A stretch of DNA of 64,000 bases, taken from assembly GCF_005405305.1 (NCBI RefSeq), contig NZ_BJDU01000002.1:248001-312000 (forward strand). The letters are read 5' to 3'. Below, piece by piece: positions 45,147 through 55,365 of the stretch. This stretch comes from Companilactobacillus formosensis (GTDB taxonomy: Bacteria; Bacillota; Bacilli; Lactobacillales; Lactobacillaceae). The first letter of the stretch is position 1, and each line of letters begins with the position of its first letter. Below the pieces are notes generated by a model. That model did not search any database. It saw only the letters and a list, made by a program, of their open reading frames with translations, and was not told where the DNA came from. A program made the translations under genes and the position numbers.

Positions 45147-45989
45147 TTACTCTGTATAAAATTCAATTGCGAAAGCACCTGATCCAGCATGAGTTGCAAT
45201 TACTGGACTAGTAACACGAATCAATAACGGCACATTCGGTACGATCTCGGCAAGTTTTTCTTTTAATTCATTGACATAATCCATTTTATCAACGTAGGAA
45301 ATTCCGATAGCCTTAATATTCTTCAAGCCTTTGATTTCTTCTATAACGTTGTCCATATATTTTTCAATTGTCTTTCGACCACGACCACGTTTAGCGATGC
45401 TTAAAGTATTATTCTTAACTATTAAAACTAGATTGATATTCAAGATTGTCGATAAAGTTCCGGCAAAACGACTCAATCTACCACCACGCAAAATGTTTTC
45501 GATACTAGTTACACCCATGTACAAATAGGTATGCTCACGTACTTCATCCAAAGCCGTCTTGATCTCAGCGACCGACTTACCCTCTTGAGCCAATTGTGCT
45601 GCCTTGATAACTTGAAATCCTTGAGCACGGTCAGTAAATTCTGTATCGATCACTTCTACGTTTCGATCAGTCATGTCAGCTACTTGTCTAGCTGCATTGA
45701 TTGTACCACTGATTGAAGGTGTCATCATCAATAGCAAGATATCCGTATAGTCTGCTGGTACTTTATCGATTACTTCCATGAAGGTACCAATTGAAGGCTG
45801 TGATGTTTTAGGTAAATCCTTTGAGGAATCCATTTCTTCAACAAATTTCTCACGAGTAATATTTACACCATCTACGTATGTCTTTTCGTCAATACTGATC
45901 GTTAAAGGGACAATACTGATATCATATTTCTCAATTTCTTCTGGAGTTAATTGTACCGATGAATCGGCAATAATTTTTACTTTGCTCAT
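45147..45989 (-). CDS. DegV-family fatty-acid-binding protein
   Basis: The 280-residue protein has the two-domain DegV fold: KIIADSSVQLTPEE at the start, the TSQPSIGTF lipid-head-group binding segment (Thr-Ser-Gln-Pro-Ser), MTPSISGTINAARQ and a C-terminal IGISYVDKMDYV. Proteins of this family (FakB type) bind fatty acids and present them to the kinase FakA. Which fatty acid cannot be told. It is transcribed alone before a strong terminator. Confidence 0.92.
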   Translation of the reverse strand: MSKVKIIADSSVQLTPEEIEKYDISIVPLTISIDEKTYVDGVNITREKFVEEMDSSKDLPKTSQPSIGTFMEVIDKVPADYTDILLLMMTPSISGTINAARQVADMTDRNVEVIDTEFTDRAQGFQVIKAAQLAQEGKSVAEIKTALDEVREHTYLYMGVTSIENILRGGRLSRFAGTLSTILNINLVLIVKNNTLSIAKRGRGRKTIEKYMDNVIEEIKGLKNIKAIGISYVDKMDYVNELKEKLAEIVPNVPLLIRVTSPVIATHAGSGAFAIEFYTE

Positions 45990-46131
45990 TTTATCCCTCT
46001 TTCATAGGGTCTTAGTTCCTAATTAATTTAATTATACCAAACTTATTCTTGGTAAATTATCAATATCATGTATTTTAATTAATATTTATATACAAAACAA
46101 TGACTGTTTTTAATTATACTAAAGATTGTCG

Positions 46132-46161
46132 TTGTCTGAAAAGTCCTTAGACGTATATAAT
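46132..46161 (+). promoter_or_regulatory. Promoter of the hemolysin III-like gene
   Basis: TTGTCT (46132-46137), 18 bases, TATAAT (46156-46161), followed by the palindrome TTTACGTAAA. The start codon is 34 bases on. Confidence 0.5.
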
Positions 46162-46194
46162 GTTTACGTAAACCAAATAATTGAGGTCTTCAAA

Positions 46195-46845
46195 ATGTCA
46201 AAAAAACCTAACTTTACTCGAACTTATTTGATAACTGATCAAGTATTCAGTGCTGTTACGCACGGTATCGGAATTATTTTAGCAATAATTGGATCAGTTT
46301 TCTTATTGATAAAAGGATTCCACCAAGGAAATCCTCTCAACATCACTGCCTATTTTATTTACGCATTCACTTTATTTTTTTTGTATCTCAGTTCAACTTT
46401 ATTCCACAGTCTTTATTTCACAAAAGCCAAAGGCGTTTTCCAAATTTTTGACCATAGTTCAATCTTTTTAATGATTGCTGGAACTTACACGCCATATTGC
46501 TTAATCGCCTTGCATTCAGCTTTTGGCTATGGAATTTTAGCCTTCATTTGGCTATTAGCTATCGGTGGCATCCTCTACAAAATTTTCAATGTAGGTAAAT
46601 TCAAATATTTTGAAACTTTGCTTTACGTCTTAATGGGTTGGGCCATTATCATCGCTATGAAACCACTCTATCAAGCCATTGGTACGACTGGTATCTGGCT
46701 CTTGGTAGCCGGCGGCGTAGCTTTTACATTAGGGGCTTGCTTATACTTAATGAAAAATCTCAAATATATTCACGTCATTTGGCACATTTTCGTCATGATT
46801 GGAACTGCATTGATGTACTTTTCAGTTTACTTCTTTGTTAATTAA
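46195..46845 (+). CDS. trhA: Hemolysin III / PAQR-family membrane protein (TrhA, YplQ)
   Basis: The 216-residue protein has seven hydrophobic helices and the conserved PAQR/HlyIII residues: SAVTHGIGI, SSTLFHSLYF, FDHSSIFLMIAGTYTPY, and HVIWHIFVMIG, which give the His-Asp-Ser metal set of this hydrolase-like family. B. subtilis YplQ/TrhA is known to act in membrane fluidity homeostasis. The ATG at 46195 follows TTGAGG; the frame extends upstream without support. The last eight bases overlap the convergent folA gene. Confidence 0.9.
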   Translation: MSKKPNFTRTYLITDQVFSAVTHGIGIILAIIGSVFLLIKGFHQGNPLNITAYFIYAFTLFFLYLSSTLFHSLYFTKAKGVFQIFDHSSIFLMIAGTYTPYCLIALHSAFGYGILAFIWLLAIGGILYKIFNVGKFKYFETLLYVLMGWAIIIAMKPLYQAIGTTGIWLLVAGGVAFTLGACLYLMKNLKYIHVIWHIFVMIGTALMYFSVYFFVN

Positions 46846-47329
46846 TTCTTTGATAAGTCTCGAAGGTATATGGATAAATATTATTTTTGTCCATGATACC
46901 TTCTTTTTTTTCGATCAATTTAAATTGACTATAATCTAAATCAACCATTTTCGTATCTCCGGCAAATTCATGATCGATACATGTCAAATATAAGCGGTCC
47001 ACAATATCTTCAAACAATTTAAAAATTCCGGCGCCACCAATGACCATAACTTCATCATCTGGTTTAACAATATCTTTTAATTGTTCTCTATTAGAAATCA
47101 AAATTACGCCCTTTGGCACTTGATAGTCAGAATTTCGAGAAATAACGATATTTAATCTCTTTGGTAAAGGGCCATTAGGAAAACTCTCAAAGGTCTTACG
47201 TCCCATGACGATAGGATGATTGGTCGTAACATCTTTAAAACGTTTCATGTCGTTGGGTAGTTTCCATGGTAAATGTCCATTAACACCAATCACGTGATTC
47301 TTATCTTCAGCCCAAACAAAACTGATCAT
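46838..47329 (-). CDS. folA: Dihydrofolate reductase
   Basis: The 163-residue enzyme reduces dihydrofolate with NADPH. Typical features are MISFVWAEDKNHVIGVNGHLPW, the acidic residue and Met in LPNDMKRFKDVT, the nucleotide motif MGRKTFES and VMVIGGAGIF. The start is ATG 47329 with AGGAG. It is ten bases after thyA, as usual, and overlaps trhA tail to tail. Confidence 0.95.
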   Translation of the reverse strand: MISFVWAEDKNHVIGVNGHLPWKLPNDMKRFKDVTTNHPIVMGRKTFESFPNGPLPKRLNIVISRNSDYQVPKGVILISNREQLKDIVKPDDEVMVIGGAGIFKLFEDIVDRLYLTCIDHEFAGDTKMVDLDYSQFKLIEKKEGIMDKNNIYPYTFETYQRIN

Positions 47330-47339
47330 TTTCTCACTC

Positions 47340-48290
47340 CTAAACAGCAACCGGAGCTTTAATAGCTGGTTGCGGATTATAATTATCGACGCGAATATCT
47401 TTGACGTCTAAATCAAAAATACTTTTATCACTATTGATTTCAAGACTTGGTCCAGCAACCGGTTTACGGCTCAATTGCTCTTTTACTTGTTCAAGGTGAT
47501 TAGAATAAATGTGAGCATCGCCCAAGGTATGAACGAATTCGCCAACCTCCAAACCAGTTTCTCGAGCTATTAGATGTGTCAATAAAGCATAGCTAGCAAT
47601 ATTAAAAGGCACACCCAAGAATAGATCACCACTGCGTTGATACAGCTGACAAGACAGTTTCCCATCGTTGACATAAAATTGAAACAACGTGTGACATGGT
47701 GGTAAAGCCATCGTTGGCACATCCTCAGGATTCCAAGCACTGACAATCAATCGTCTTGAGTCGGGCGTCTTTTTTATTTGATCGATGACATTAGCGATTT
47801 GGTCGATAAAGCCACCATCACGTTTTTGCCAATGACGCCATTGTGCACCATAGACATCCCCGAGATTACCAAATTTTTGAGCAAACGCATCGTCTGTTAA
47901 AATATTTTGATCAAATTTCTTTTTCTCGACCTGATATTTTTGGTTGAAATCTTCATCAACTAAATGACGACGACCAAAATCAGTCATATCTGGTCCCTTA
48001 TAATCAGAACTCTCGATATAATTTTTAAAAGCCCACTCATCCCAAATGTGATTCTTGTGTTCCAACAAATATTTAATATTAGTATCGCCATGCAAGAACC
48101 ACAACAATTCACTTTTAATTAAACCAAAAGGAATTTTCTTTGTCGTCAACAGTGGAAATGATTCTTGTAAATCAAATCGCATTTGATAGCCAAAAGTACT
48201 GATAGTACCGGTTCCTGTTCGATCACTCTTCTTGTGCCCATGGTCTAAGACGTATTGCAAAAGATCTAAATATTGTTGCTCGTTATGCAT
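47340..48290 (-). CDS. thyA: Thymidylate synthase
   Basis: ThyA makes dTMP from dUMP and methylene-tetrahydrofolate. The 316-residue protein has the nucleophile Cys in [13 protein letters not shown], phosphate-binding [11 protein letters not shown] and [13 protein letters not shown], and an insert near residues 85-150 as in the Lactobacillus casei enzyme. It lies between uup and folA, nine bases after uup ends. Confidence 0.96.
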   Translation of the reverse strand: MHNEQQYLDLLQYVLDHGHKKSDRTGTGTISTFGYQMRFDLQESFPLLTTKKIPFGLIKSELLWFLHGDTNIKYLLEHKNHIWDEWAFKNYIESSDYKGPDMTDFGRRHLVDEDFNQKYQVEKKKFDQNILTDDAFAQKFGNLGDVYGAQWRHWQKRDGGFIDQIANVIDQIKKTPDSRRLIVSAWNPEDVPTMALPPCHTLFQFYVNDGKLSCQLYQRSGDLFLGVPFNIASYALLTHLIARETGLEVGEFVHTLGDAHIYSNHLEQVKEQLSRKPVAGPSLEINSDKSIFDLDVKDIRVDNYNPQPAIKAPVAV

Positions 48291-48299
48291 AGTTTCCTC

Positions 48300-50201
48300 C
48301 TAAATGTATTGTCCCAAGTATTCCCAACGATCCATCAATTTGTCAGATTCGGCAGTCTTTTCATCCAATTGTCTTTGAAAGTCCATCAAATCTTCATAAC
48401 CGTTTTTGGGATTATTTAATTGTTCTTTTAATTTAGCCATTTCATCATCGAGTTTTTCGATTTTTGGCTCCAATTTATCGAATTCCATTTGTTCAGCGTA
48501 AGTTAACTTAGTCTTTTCTGCCGGTTTACTCTGAGCTTCTTTTTCTTTTGCTTCATCATGTTTTTGAACCTTTACTTCATGATGTTGAGCTTGCTTTTTC
48601 TCAGTTTCTTTTCGTAGATAGCCCGAGTAAGAATCATAGCTTTCTTCAATCTCGCCTTGACCTTCAAAAATCAACAATTTATGGGCAACTTTATCCAAGA
48701 AATAACGATCATGGGAAACTGCCATAACTGTTCCTTTAAAGTTTTCCAAATAATTTTCAAGAATCGTCAAAGTTTCGATATCCAAGTTATTTGTTGGTTC
48801 ATCCAGCAACAAAACGTTAGGTTGATCCATCAAAATAGCCAACAAATACAGACGACGTTTTTCGCCACCGGACAACTCTCGGATGAAAGCTCCTTGCATT
48901 TGGTGATCAAATTTAAATGTATCTAGCATTTGTGATGCTGACATGTGTGTACCTTCAGTATTCTTGGCTCCTTGACCAATAGACTCTAGGTATCTAATAA
49001 CACGTTTATCTGGGTCCATATCACGTGTATGCTGCGTATAATAACCGAGACGAACCGTTTGACCAGTCTTGATTTCACCGGAATCGAGAGGGATTTGTTG
49101 AGCAATTGTATTTAAGAAAGTCGTCTTACCAGAACCATTAGCACCAGTAATTCCAATACGATCGCCTTTAGTTACCAAATAACTGAAGTTGTTTAAAATC
49201 ACATGTTTAGAGAATTTCAAACTAGCATCCTTGATATCAAAAACATCATTACCAAGACGTTGTTGGGCAATATCGATCGACATTTCTTTTTGAACATCAG
49301 GCTTGTTTTGTAGATCTTCTTTCAAGTCGTTGAAACGATCTTTTCTAGCTTGTTGTTTAGTTCCACGAGCCTTAACACCAGCACGCATCCAATTCAATTC
49401 TTGCTTGTATAATTGAGTCTTATGGTGTTGTTCAGAAGCGTAGATTTCTTCATTAGCCGCTTTTTGTTGTAAATACTTCTCGTAGTTACCATCATATTCA
49501 GTTACATTGCGGTTTTCCAACTCAAAAATTCTTGTCGCTACTTCATTCAAGAAATAACGATCATGGGTCACGAATAAAACTGAGCCTTTGTATTTGCTCA
49601 AATAAGTTTGAAGCCAGTCGATAGCTTCATAATCCAAATGGTTTGTTGGCTCATCTAAAATCAATAAGTCAGCTTCGGAAATCAAGGTTTGAGCTAAAGC
49701 AACACGTCTTTGTTGACCACCAGATAACTCTTTGATTTTCTTGTCTAATTCAGTGATTCCTAATTTATTCAAAATCGACTTAACATCTGATTCCATTTGC
49801 CAAGCTTCGGCCGCATTCATTTTTTCCTGTAACTTGAAAAATTCATTTTGAACCTTCTGGTCAGTCGAATCAGCGTTGAATTTTGCCAGAGAATTCTCAT
49901 ATTGACGAATCAATTGGAATTTTTCGCCACTTCCATTGAAGACAGCATCGATGACTGATGAATTTGCATCTAGATCCGGTTGCTGCTTGAGATGAGAAAT
50001 CTTGTAGTCCTTAGGTTTTTCGATTTCAATCGTATTCAGATCAGAATTGTTGACGATTCCATCTAATAAAGTCGTCTTACCAGTTCCATTAAGTCCCAAA
50101 AGACCGATTCGATCTCCTTCATTGATTGTAAAAGTAACATTGGTAAAAAGTGTTCTTTCACCAAATGATTTTGATGCATTCGTTATGTTTAAGGTTTTCA
50201 A
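48300..50201 (-). CDS. uup: ABC-F family ATPase Uup
   Basis: The 633-residue soluble protein has two ABC domains: Walker A GLNGTGKTT and GANGSGKTT, signatures LSGGQQRRVAL and LSGGEKRRLYL, both with DEPTNHLD/DEPTNNLD, joined by the P-site linker (about 240-300). A charged coiled coil of about 95 residues ends the protein, as in Uup. ABC-F proteins act on the ribosome. The start is TTG 50201 with a weak GGTGA site, and a terminator-like hairpin is 20 bases before it. Confidence 0.92.
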   Translation of the reverse strand: MKTLNITNASKSFGERTLFTNVTFTINEGDRIGLLGLNGTGKTTLLDGIVNNSDLNTIEIEKPKDYKISHLKQQPDLDANSSVIDAVFNGSGEKFQLIRQYENSLAKFNADSTDQKVQNEFFKLQEKMNAAEAWQMESDVKSILNKLGITELDKKIKELSGGQQRRVALAQTLISEADLLILDEPTNHLDYEAIDWLQTYLSKYKGSVLFVTHDRYFLNEVATRIFELENRNVTEYDGNYEKYLQQKAANEEIYASEQHHKTQLYKQELNWMRAGVKARGTKQQARKDRFNDLKEDLQNKPDVQKEMSIDIAQQRLGNDVFDIKDASLKFSKHVILNNFSYLVTKGDRIGITGANGSGKTTFLNTIAQQIPLDSGEIKTGQTVRLGYYTQHTRDMDPDKRVIRYLESIGQGAKNTEGTHMSASQMLDTFKFDHQMQGAFIRELSGGEKRRLYLLAILMDQPNVLLLDEPTNNLDIETLTILENYLENFKGTVMAVSHDRYFLDKVAHKLLIFEGQGEIEESYDSYSGYLRKETEKKQAQHHEVKVQKHDEAKEKEAQSKPAEKTKLTYAEQMEFDKLEPKIEKLDDEMAKLKEQLNNPKNGYEDLMDFQRQLDEKTAESDKLMDRWEYLGQYI

Positions 50202-50220
50202 TTATTTCACCACTATAAAT

Positions 50221-50250
50221 AAAAAATTCCTCTACCGATGTAGATAGAGG
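50221..50250 (-). terminator. Terminator-like hairpin just upstream of uup
   Basis: On the minus strand CCTCTA (plus 50245-50250) and TAGAGG (plus 50229-50234) form a stem followed by AATTTTTT. It lies between the 56-residue gene and uup, about 20 bases from the uup start, so it ends the first transcript or attenuates uup. Confidence 0.6.
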
Positions 50251-50290
50251 TATTATTGCTGTTCTGTTTTATTTTATCACATGTCAGAAG

Positions 50291-50461
50291 TTAATATTCC
50301 TGCAATTGGTTGATGGAATAATACATCTGTTCTTGCCCGCCAAATCGAACCAGAATTTTTGCTCTTTTTTCATCAAAATAAACAACGGCTCCAATTTGAT
50401 CATTCATGGCATCCTTTTTATCAACGACAGTTACCATACTGCCAATTTTTAAATTTCCCAT
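50291..50461 (-). CDS. Small protein of unknown function, 56 residues
   Basis: ATG 50461 follows GGAGG by five bases; the frame ends at TAA 50291. The product starts MGNLKIGSMVTVVDKKDAMN, continues through QIGAVVYFDEKRAKILVRFG and ends INQLQEY. The repeated short beta strands, the VTVVD start and the glycine at the turn (QIGAVVYF) look like a KOW/SH3-like small barrel, which in other proteins binds RNA or protein; that is inference. It lies between a 154-residue unknown gene and uup. Confidence 0.75.
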   Translation of the reverse strand: MGNLKIGSMVTVVDKKDAMNDQIGAVVYFDEKRAKILVRFGGQEQMYYSINQLQEY

Positions 50462-50472
50462 TATTTTCCTCC

Positions 50473-50519
50473 AATTAAAAAGCGAGACTTAGTTTTTGAA
50501 CTAAGGCCTCGCATTTTTT
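50473..50519. terminator. Terminator between the two unknown genes upstream of uup
   Basis: GCGAG (50482-50486) with CTCGC (50508-50512) and ACTTAGT with ACTAAG inside form a stem with A and T runs at both ends. It directly follows the stop of the 154-residue gene. Confidence 0.75.
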
Positions 50520-50983
50520 TAAAGATCTTCTTTATAAATGTCGTAAACAGTATTTTCTGGGTCGATAGCAATATAAAGATTACCAGTTTTACTTGAAATA
50601 GCTGAAGATTGATAAGCGTTATCCAATCCTTCAACATCCTTTTGCTTGAATGGGAAGTAAATTTGCATTGGTTCTTTATCTTGGTCATCCTCAAAGACAA
50701 TATCACATTTTTCAATGTCTTGATACTTAATAATACGATTGAACATCCCATCAGCCATAGCAGCAGTAGAAACATCTGTATCCTTAATATAATCAGCTTC
50801 TGGTAAGATTTCGATTCTAAAACGTTTGCATGGATGAATCTCTTGCATACGTCCTCCCTTGATACGTCCATAACTAGTTGTTACACGCGCAATCCAAACA
50901 TCACTCATTTCACTGTGACTAACAGTCCAAGTATCATCATTTCTAAAGTAAAACTTAAGTTCTTTAAAAACATGTTTAGTCAT
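50519..50983 (-). CDS. Protein of unknown function, 154 residues
   Basis: I do not recognise this family. The protein is soluble and rich in charged and aromatic residues, starting MTKHVFKELKFYFRNDDTW, with MQEIHPCKRFRIEILPEADYI in the middle and QIYFPFKQKDVEGLDNAY toward the end. There is no signal peptide. The ATG follows AAAGGGTGAT. Another frame is open over part of the same region, but the frame given has the binding site and a natural composition. It is probably cotranscribed with cca, 52 bases upstream. Confidence 0.7.
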   Translation of the reverse strand: MTKHVFKELKFYFRNDDTWTVSHSEMSDVWIARVTTSYGRIKGGRMQEIHPCKRFRIEILPEADYIKDTDVSTAAMADGMFNRIIKYQDIEKCDIVFEDDQDKEPMQIYFPFKQKDVEGLDNAYQSSAISSKTGNLYIAIDPENTVYDIYKEDL

Positions 50984-51035
50984 ATTATCACCCTTTCAAT
51001 TCTAAAATACTTACTAAATTCATAATAACACAGCA

Positions 51036-52238
51036 TTATTGATTACTTAACAAATAATGTCTCAAATCGTCAAAATTATTGGAAACGTTTCCTTCCACGA
51101 CAGCACGCTCCATTTGCGACATCGACTTACCGATGATTGGACCTGGTTTTACGTCTAATATTTCACAAACATCTTTACCTGTTAGCTGTAAATCATGACT
51201 ACTTTTAATAGAGATTTGATCTACTTTTTGCTTTAAATCTGTATAATCAAATTCAATTTGGAACATCTTCGACAACTCGATTGTACGATCCAAATTATCG
51301 ATTCCTAGTTTATAAATATTCCAGAGATCAAAATCCTGACTTTCAAAAAGATGTAACAGATTCAAAGTATTCAAGCTAGTTTCACGGGTTTTATTGGAAA
51401 CTTTCCAATCACGCAAAAAGGCATTGAATTCTTGATGATTCAAGCTTAAAACATAGCCGATAGCACTGAAAGCGGCTTCCTCATCAACAAATTTAGTATC
51501 TTTGACTTCCAACAATTCCGCTAATTCTAGTTTTTGATCCTTGTATCCTGGACAATATTCACTTAGTCCCAACTTAATAAAATCAGCCAGACCAGTTTGC
51601 CAATTTTGGCTCAACATCATTTTGACAAATTCTTCACGGATACGTTCAATCGCAATTTTGGCTAATAATGGAGCATTATCAGCAATCGCTTGAGCAGTTT
51701 TTTCTTCAATTTTGAAATTCAACTGTGCTTGGAATCTGACTGCTCGCATCATTCTCAAGGCATCTTCGTGAAATCTTTCCTCAGCATGACCAACGGCACG
51801 AATGATTTTCTTATCTAAATCTTTTAAGCCATCAAACTTATCGATCACCTGACCGTTTTTATCAACTGCCAAAGCATTGATCGTAAAATCACGTCTCTTT
51901 AAGTCATCAGCTAATGAACGGACAAAAGTTACCTTGTCAGGACGACGATAATCCTGATAGCCCGATTCAGTTCTAAAGGTAGTGATCTCATATGAATCAT
52001 CCCCCATTAAAACTGTCACTGTTCCATGTTGAATTCCAGTATCGACTGTGCGCTTAAAAATCTCTTTGATTTCCTCAGGGTAAGCACTTGTAGCAATATC
52101 AACGTCGTGAATCGCTAGTCCTAAAATATGATCACGGACACTACCTCCTACAAAATAAGCTTCAAATCCGGCTTGTTCTATTTTTTCTAAAACTGGTAAT
52201 GCTGCTTGAAAATCTGCAGGAAGTTGTTTGATTTGCAT
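51036..52238 (-). CDS. cca: CCA-adding tRNA nucleotidyltransferase
   Basis: The 400-residue class II nucleotidyltransferase adds CCA to tRNA 3' ends. The head domain has AYFVGGSVRDHILGLAIHDVDIATSA (metal-binding Asp pair) and RRDFTINALAVD; the neck has RFHEDALRMMRAVRFQAQLNF (template Asp/Arg region EDALRMMR). The C-terminal body and tail are helical. A good promoter lies upstream. Confidence 0.95.
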   Translation of the reverse strand: MQIKQLPADFQAALPVLEKIEQAGFEAYFVGGSVRDHILGLAIHDVDIATSAYPEEIKEIFKRTVDTGIQHGTVTVLMGDDSYEITTFRTESGYQDYRRPDKVTFVRSLADDLKRRDFTINALAVDKNGQVIDKFDGLKDLDKKIIRAVGHAEERFHEDALRMMRAVRFQAQLNFKIEEKTAQAIADNAPLLAKIAIERIREEFVKMMLSQNWQTGLADFIKLGLSEYCPGYKDQKLELAELLEVKDTKFVDEEAAFSAIGYVLSLNHQEFNAFLRDWKVSNKTRETSLNTLNLLHLFESQDFDLWNIYKLGIDNLDRTIELSKMFQIEFDYTDLKQKVDQISIKSSHDLQLTGKDVCEILDVKPGPIIGKSMSQMERAVVEGNVSNNFDDLRHYLLSNQ

Positions 52239-52272
52239 ATATTTACCTCACGTATAATAAAAGTCTTTAATT

Positions 52273-52300
52273 ATTATATACCATTAAGCCGACTTGCCAA
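52273..52300 (-). promoter_or_regulatory. Promoter of cca
   Basis: On the minus strand TTGGCA (plus 52295-52300), 16 bases, TATAAT (plus 52273-52278), 35 bases before the cca start. Confidence 0.65.
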
Positions 52301-52396
52301 ATAAACCCCTTTATCTGCGATATAATGAAGTTGATAAGGAAGTGAAAGACTGCCAGAGAACAGTTCTAAAAACACTCCTTCTGGCATTCGTAGAAA

Positions 52397-52537
52397 ATGG
52401 TAAATATTATACTTTTGATCTCATTAATTGGACTATGGGTAGGAATTATCGGCAGTATCAACTGGTTGACCTTTTCCGCACTTTTATTAAATTCCGTTGT
52501 CTTCATTATTAGTATGGTGGCTGGAAGAGATAAATAA
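52397..52537 (+). CDS. Small hydrophobic protein, 46 residues
   Basis: The frame from ATG 52397 to TAA 52537 gives two likely membrane helices (MVNIILLISLIGLWVGIIGS, then LTFSALLLNSVVFIISMVAG) and a charged end RDK. There is no good ribosome binding site directly before it. About 30-45 bases upstream TGCCAGA and TCTGGCA form a 7-base inverted repeat, and a terminator follows the stop codon at once. The composition is far from random and supports a real small membrane protein, but its translation is not certain. Its divergent neighbour is cca. Confidence 0.5.
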   Translation: MVNIILLISLIGLWVGIIGSINWLTFSALLLNSVVFIISMVAGRDK

Positions 52538-52584
52538 AAACCTTATTGGAATGTGTAATATAAAAACACATTTTAATAAGGTTT
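52537..52584. terminator. Bidirectional terminator
   Basis: AAACCTTATT-AATGTGT pairs with ACACATT-AATAAGGTTT around an A-rich loop. It ends the small membrane-protein transcript and the SemiSWEET operon on the other strand. Confidence 0.85.
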
Positions 52585-52595
52585 ATTTTGTATAT

Positions 52596-52877
52596 TTATA
52601 AAGATGTAAAGAAAGTAATTAATCCTAAAACAATTCCTGGCAAATTAGCAATTACTACCGGCCAATCATGTTTCTTTTTTAAAAGTCCATAAGAAACCCA
52701 TAAAGAACTATTAAGAGCTGCACATAAGGGTTGAATAGGATTTCCTTGTGACCCACTAAGGTTATCTATAATTTGTGGTATATAAGAAACATACATCAGA
52801 ATAGAAAAAATTGTAGCCAATCTACTAACATAAAAAAGTCCATCTTTTTTCTTTACAACTATTTTTGTTTGTTCCAT
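52596..52877 (-). CDS. SemiSWEET sugar transporter
   Basis: The 93-residue protein has three helices, the size of a bacterial SemiSWEET that works as a dimer and moves mono- or disaccharides down their gradient. The PQ-loop motif is in the first helix (LMYVSYIPQIIDNL), and helix three has the conserved Asn and Trp of the binding pocket (ALNSSLWVSYGLL) followed by IANLPGIVLG. The binding site GAGG overlaps the stop codon of the GH1 gene, eight bases upstream, so it is the last gene of a ROK-GH1-SemiSWEET operon. That linkage suggests uptake of a beta-glucoside or its product. Confidence 0.85.
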   Translation of the reverse strand: MEQTKIVVKKKDGLFYVSRLATIFSILMYVSYIPQIIDNLSGSQGNPIQPLCAALNSSLWVSYGLLKKKHDWPVVIANLPGIVLGLITFFTSL

Positions 52878-52885
52878 AATTTACC

Positions 52886-54361
<1,476 letters not shown>

Positions 54362-54371
54362 TTAAACCCGA

Positions 54372-55262
54372 TTAATTTGACTTGACCACATTGAAACTAC
54401 TAATGGACCCTAATAGATTTGCTTCATTAAATAAACGTGAACTAATAATGTCCGGTTTTTTAAACGTCTTCTTTACCATCAAACTAGTTTCTCTTAAGTC
54501 AATTAATGCTTTATCAATACTTGTGGCTACTATACTTTGTCGAGAAATTCCACCACCAATCACAAAACAATTCACATCTAAAATAACTTGCATATTGTGA
54601 ATCAATAAAGCCACATTTCGACAAAACTCTTCAAAACGTAATTTAGCAAAATCTTTTTTAGCAGTAATCAATTCAAAGACTTTCTTACCATCATCAATAT
54701 CTTTTAACTGATAATGGCGACCAATATCTTTAATCATTGCTACTGCCGAACACTTGCTTCCAGAAAAATGCTCCATATCAAGGCTACCTAAACTCATAAA
54801 ACTGACCTCGCCTGCTTGTTGGTCACTACCATGAAGAAGTTGTCCATTCAGCACTATTCCCGAACCAACTGCTGTTCCTAAAACCAACATTATTCCATTG
54901 TCTATCTCTTCTAAAGAACCCAACCATTTTTCCCCTAGTGTGGCTGCCTTAGCATCATTTTCTATATGAATCGGTAATGATGTATTTAAAACACTACTAA
55001 GCTGAATCCCATCAAGAAAAGGTAAAGATCCACCGAAATGAATTTGCCCAGTCTTAGAATCAACTTTTCCAGGAACACTGATACCAATACCTGATATTTG
55101 AGATTGAAACTGCCCAACAATTTCGTTAAGTCGTTTAATAAAGTTTGACTTAGAGTCATTAATAGTATTTTCCGAATATTTCTTTAATATTTGACCTTGA
55201 TTGTTGATCAAAGCGTATTTTAATTTAGTCCCGCCAATATCAAAAGCTAAGTAGGTTTTCAT
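54372..55262 (-). CDS. ROK-family sugar kinase, possibly beta-glucoside kinase
   Basis: The 296-residue kinase has the phosphate loop FDIGGTKLKYALI, IGISVPGKVD, the catalytic Asp in IHIENDAKAAT and MLVLGTAVGSGIVLNGQLLHG. The zinc motif CxCGxxGCxE of many ROK kinases is missing; in its place is SLGSLDMEHFSGSKCSA. In Klebsiella the ROK protein BglK phosphorylates cellobiose and other beta-glucosides. First in an operon with a GH1 6-phospho-beta-glucosidase and without a PTS, this protein probably does the same; plain glucokinase is the alternative. It is divergent from an AraC gene. Confidence 0.85.
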   Translation of the reverse strand: MKTYLAFDIGGTKLKYALINNQGQILKKYSENTINDSKSNFIKRLNEIVGQFQSQISGIGISVPGKVDSKTGQIHFGGSLPFLDGIQLSSVLNTSLPIHIENDAKAATLGEKWLGSLEEIDNGIMLVLGTAVGSGIVLNGQLLHGSDQQAGEVSFMSLGSLDMEHFSGSKCSAVAMIKDIGRHYQLKDIDDGKKVFELITAKKDFAKLRFEEFCRNVALLIHNMQVILDVNCFVIGGGISRQSIVATSIDKALIDLRETSLMVKKTFKKPDIISSRLFNEANLLGSISSFNVVKSN

Positions 55263-55365
55263 TTTATTACCTCTTTTATATGTTTTATTATTATTCTTTT
55301 GTTAAAATTTAATTAACTAATCCTGTTTTTTATATACGAATACAGCTATCATTGAGGTAATTGAT

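Noticed and set aside
50461-50871. 136-codon minus-strand frame over the 154-residue gene
   Set aside because: It overlaps the better gene almost fully, runs through a terminator, and has the skewed composition of a shadow frame.
52294-52512. 72-codon plus-strand frame
   Set aside because: It starts at TTG without a binding site and has no family likeness; the 46-codon frame inside it looks more like a protein.
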